The notes under the pieces were generated by a model. That model had not been told where the DNA came from. It made no database searches and saw nothing but the letters and a program-made list of their open reading frames with translations. A program made the position numbers and the translations under genes. From Hymenolepis diminuta (Eukaryota; Platyhelminthes; Cestoda; Cyclophyllidea; Hymenolepididae), in the NCBI GenBank assembly GCA_900708905.1, contig CAADRB010000030.1, positions 800,707 to 864,706 on the forward strand: 64,000 nt of DNA, given 5' to 3'. Positions 60,591 to 64,000 of the stretch are shown here, one piece after another. Every line of letters starts with the position of its first letter. The first letter of the stretch is position 1.

Positions 60591-62611
60591 AAACCAAGAT
60601 AGCAAAAATTTTGTCTTGGCAGTGTTCACTTAAGGTGAACTCACTTAAATTACACTTACAGATCGACATCAAGAATAACTGTATCCCACTCTAACTCAAG
60701 GTTAGTTTCAACTGACTTATTGGCTATCAAATATCTCAAACCAGGAAGTCCATAAGATACCAATCACCATACTAACTATTCACCCTTAGAAAATCTAATA
60801 TTTAAGGCTATACGTTTCCCGTCCAAATTTTACATCGATATGACCACTAACAGATCATCTTCTTTGGATCGAATCGACTGAAAAGAGAGTTATGTTGTTA
60901 AAAGAGCACCAGATAAAAAAAATGAATGAGACAGTTGAATTTTAGTTTCCCATAAGTGTAATTTACTTATTAGTTAAATATACACTGAGGGCACAAATAT
61001 TTCACTCCGGTGGGATGTTAACTAATTCGATTTGGGGTAGTGTATTTTGATTTTAGAGATAAAATATCATTGTAACATGGGATGCAGCGATCAATTTGCA
61101 CAAATCCCAAGTCTGAAGAGAAGGATTTAACGTTGATCAGCTCGCATCTGGCAGGCAGAATGATCAACCTGTCCTTAATTACTTGTTAATATTCATCAAG
61201 AGATGAGCACCAGAAAGCAATTTTCCTTCCAAATTGGCCTAATTGTACTAATCCTCTAACTAATACGAATTTTATGTGACGCTTTGTTCCAAAAGTCTTA
61301 AAAAATAGTGAAATATGGCCTATTTATGCTCAAATATGAAAAAAATTGTTTCACGCCCAGATTCATAATTAAATGCATTTTTCACTGAGCAAAAGATTAA
61401 AAATTATTGACAAGTCTTTGCCACTCCAGAGTTTTCCTCTGTGATTAGGAAAAAAATACATTTGATTTCGTATCAAATCACAATTAAACGCTCTCAAGAT
61501 TTAAGCAAACTATTACTCAAAAAACGTAAAAAAATCCAAAGAAATTTTCAGGATTAAACAAGTCTCACTGATGTAAAATCGTTATTTGGTTTAGCAGGAG
61601 GAGAGTGTACTTTATCTTTAATATTCATGCATTTTCCTCCTGAGCTAGTAAATCTCATTTAATCTTACTTATTAGTGTAGACTAAACAGCTTATCATTTC
61701 ATGATTATGGGAAAATAGGACAGTGTTTTTCCGTTCTGTTTCTGTTTTGGCCTCATATAGAAATTGACACCTTCAAAGAATACAAATTCTCAATCAGTGA
61801 ATCTGTGCTGACGCTTGCAGATGACTGAAAACTTCGTAATAATGCTTTTTATAAACTGAACATGACTGGAAAAAGATTAATAAACATAATAGAGGGTAAC
61901 TGGGCAAGGAAGAAGGAAAAAGTTGATGAATATCATCTGAAACCATTTTAATGAAACCCTCATGGCTACTTAAATGGATAGGGCTCAACGTAATTTGAAA
62001 TGAGCTTGTCAAAAATATCTAAAAGATACAAAAAGCATGAAAAATTGACCAACTGCATCCAGTGTTAACCTAAAAGCAGGTTGTTATTCGGTTATCCTTG
62101 AGTTAGCAATTAGAGTATATCAAAATTGATTTTGTTTATGATAAACAGGATATTTATAACCCATAAATTTGGGATTAAGCGTAGGTGATCTGGGGCTTAA
62201 ATTCGCTTTGGCCTCCTACACACCAAAAGGGTTAAAAATTTTGAAATAACAGATGCTGACTATGAGCAGGCCACATCAGCTTTAGTTGGCGGAGTACAAA
62301 AAAATGATTTCTGGATATTCTAGTCATTATTTCCAGCTTATTATTCATTCTGATAAAAGACAAATCTACTAATTGTGTTAACTATCTCTAGATTTCATAA
62401 ATATAATGTATGCTCACTTATTTATAAAGGTATTTTCCGTTATGCCACTTGGATAAGCGGACGCGTAACCTTAATTATGAAGCAATATTTTGGAAGAGAA
62501 AAGGGAAGTGGGGTTCAGGGGATTAGAGATTTTGACCTCTTTACAATAGGGTAAAAAAGAATATGTACCCTTGATTCTTTCAAAAGATTTGCATTAAATC
62601 TAATTCTAAAT
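60591..62611. other. Probable downstream flank of the right-edge gene
   Basis: If the exon at 62612-62667 is terminal, its 3' UTR lies here on the minus strand. I see no canonical AATAAA within about 150 bases of the stop. No other feature is supported. Confidence 0.35.
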
Positions 62612-62667
62612 TCAGAAATAAAATTCTGATATGTGGCCTTTCAAGTACCTCCTCCTCTTTTCTAAAC
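62612..62667 (-). CDS. Probable terminal exon of the right-edge gene
   Basis: On the minus strand a long pyrimidine tract (CTTTCTCTTTTAG) ends in an AG at 62668-62669. The exon then starts with two bases that complete the phase-1 codon left by the exon at 63483, giving Gly, followed by 17 residues (LEKRRRYLKGHISEFYF) and a TGA at 62612. The implied intron is 62668-63482, about 815 bases, with GT-AG ends. The result is a short basic C-terminus (KRRRYLKGH). Support comes from the strength of the acceptor and the phase match; homology is unknown. A different downstream exon, or read-through to the stop at 63385, remains possible. Confidence 0.42.
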
Positions 62668-63482
62668 CTAAAAGAGAAAGAAAATGAGTATTGGAGGACG
62701 TTGATCGTTGCGTCTGAGGAGCTGTGATCCAGTCGATATTGCAAAAGCAAAGCTTTCTTTCCTGAGAATATTCAAATATAATTGGTGACTTTACACTTAG
62801 CTGTTTTCGCTTAAAAAACTCCATGAAGGTGAGGGTCTATGCCAATCATCTTTCATACATCTGGGATATCAAGAGATCTTGAATTTCTCCCAACTGGTTT
62901 CTACTCTCCAACCGGAATATTTAAGATTACCAAGCCTCCACAACTGCTCTCCAAAGTACACTCTTTATTTGAGTACAATACCCGTGGATGACGTCATTCA
63001 ATACATATACATATTATAAAAAAAATATTAAAAAATGTAGGATTACTTCCTAGACGTTACTAAATTCCTTACATATATGGATGATGCGATGAGATTTAAT
63101 AATAATATAATACAAGAATTAGTCATAATTCAGCATGATATGCCATAGCTCAAAAGACTTTATTAACTATTTACAATTAAAAGGGACAAAACGGAGTATG
63201 AAATAGAATGGTTGGGATGAAATACATTTGCTTATAACTAGTCATGAATAAGCTCTTTTACAATATGGAAAACAGTTTAGCTTATCTCTGATGAAGTAGA
63301 ATAAGAAGAAGGTTAGGCATCAAGACGGTTTTGTCATTATTATATCTGAGGTAATCTTCGAAATCACAACTGGAAGATTGAGATTCAATTTTGAGCAGGT
63401 GGGCTGACGTTCTTCTCTATAAAAAAAATCACGCTACTGAGACAGTAGTAAGTAGCATTTGAGATATCAATTAATAACTCAC

Positions 63483-64000
63483 CTCGAGAGGATATCTGTT
63501 GAAAGTTCTTTAAGAACATATCCATATTTTCGTATCGGAGCATTTTAACCTGACTATTTTTGAAATCATTTGAATTGGATAAAGAGGAATTTGAATTTGG
63601 TTGGCTCGTTAGCCGAGGTGGAGGAGCGGGTGGGATAGTTTCTTCAGGACTGGGTAAAGCGGGAGCTGATTTCCGCTTATTAGGTCCGTTAGTATCCTCC
63701 TCCAAAATGCAGTTAAGTGGCAGGGGTCGATCCTCACCTTCCACATACACTTGAGTGTTGAATTTGACTCGTACATTTTGTTTCACCTTAGGGATATTGG
63801 GATTTTTGAGCCGACTAACGAGAACAGTAAACACCGGGAGACGTAGGGGTTGAGGTAAATTCACTGTCGTATTGGAAATTTCCGGCGGTTCTTCTGATAT
63901 TGTGGGAGTGTCGGGAGGTTCTGGAGTGGGGGTTGTATTGCGATGTGATCGCCGAGAGAAACCCTCTGGCCAGATTGGAGCAATGTGGATACCATTAAGA
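63483..64000 (-). CDS. Coding exon (partial gene, runs off the right edge), proline-rich protein of unknown family
   Basis: An uninterrupted frame of 172 codons runs from the window edge (first full codon at 63999) to a splice donor whose GT is at 63481-63482; the exon ends CGAG followed by GTGAGT, a consensus donor, and the intron is phase 1. GC is clearly above the surrounding DNA. Visible features, numbering from the edge: a Pro/Thr/Glu-rich stretch (about 20-45), a region with hydrophobic and basic residues (about 50-85), a proline cluster PPAPPPR (123-129) containing a PxxPxR pattern typical of class II SH3 ligands, an Asn/Ser run (about 135-149) and a more ordered end with MLRYENMDMF. 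There is no signal peptide or membrane segment. No acceptor is visible, so the 5' exons lie outside the window. I do not recognise the family; a cytoplasmic or nuclear scaffold-type protein is only an inference from composition. If unspliced, the frame would reach a stop at 63385. Confidence 0.75.

Overview
This window is AT-rich (GC about one third by eye), gene-poor DNA from an animal nuclear genome. There are no bacterial-style genes, operons, rRNA or CRISPR arrays, and nearly all open frames are short and look accidental. The evidence for a metazoan is one spliced coding exon with clean GT-AG signals, tRNA-derived SINEs with A/B-box promoters, a TTAA-flanked MITE and a decayed mariner. The phylum cannot be fixed from the sequence; a flatworm or another AT-rich invertebrate would fit, but that is a guess. 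Six Ns at 17717-17722 mark an assembly gap.

The only confident gene enters from the right edge on the minus strand. An open exon (63483-64000) ends in a good splice donor. A phase-matched acceptor about 0.8 kb further on leads to a short exon with a stop (62612-62667). The protein is proline-rich with an SH3-ligand-like motif, and I do not recognise it. The remaining ~62 kb is intergenic DNA or very long introns.

Most of the recognisable structure is interspersed repeats, found by comparing the window with itself. Family A (at least ten diverged copies, 0.1-0.4 kb, both orientations) has a (TTA)n-like edge. Family B (about eight copies) is a tRNA-like SINE with a conserved body and tail. Family C (two copies) and family D (three copies) are unclassified. 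A 265-bp piggyBac-type MITE lies at 17633-17897 between TTAA duplications. A mariner transposase C-terminal relic lies at about 40862-41060. Other islands stand out from the background: a GC-richer block with partly open frames (58743-59164), a CpG-dense stretch (54155-54330), two good foldbacks (44615-44679 and 59949-59973), and G-runs.

On the plus strand, several splice-bounded open segments (notably 11528-11612, 12191-12347, 13535-13598 and 48822-48932) have higher GC than their surroundings and compatible phases. They could be exons of a second, long-intron gene. I give them low confidence because splice-like pairs arise often by chance in a sequence this long.
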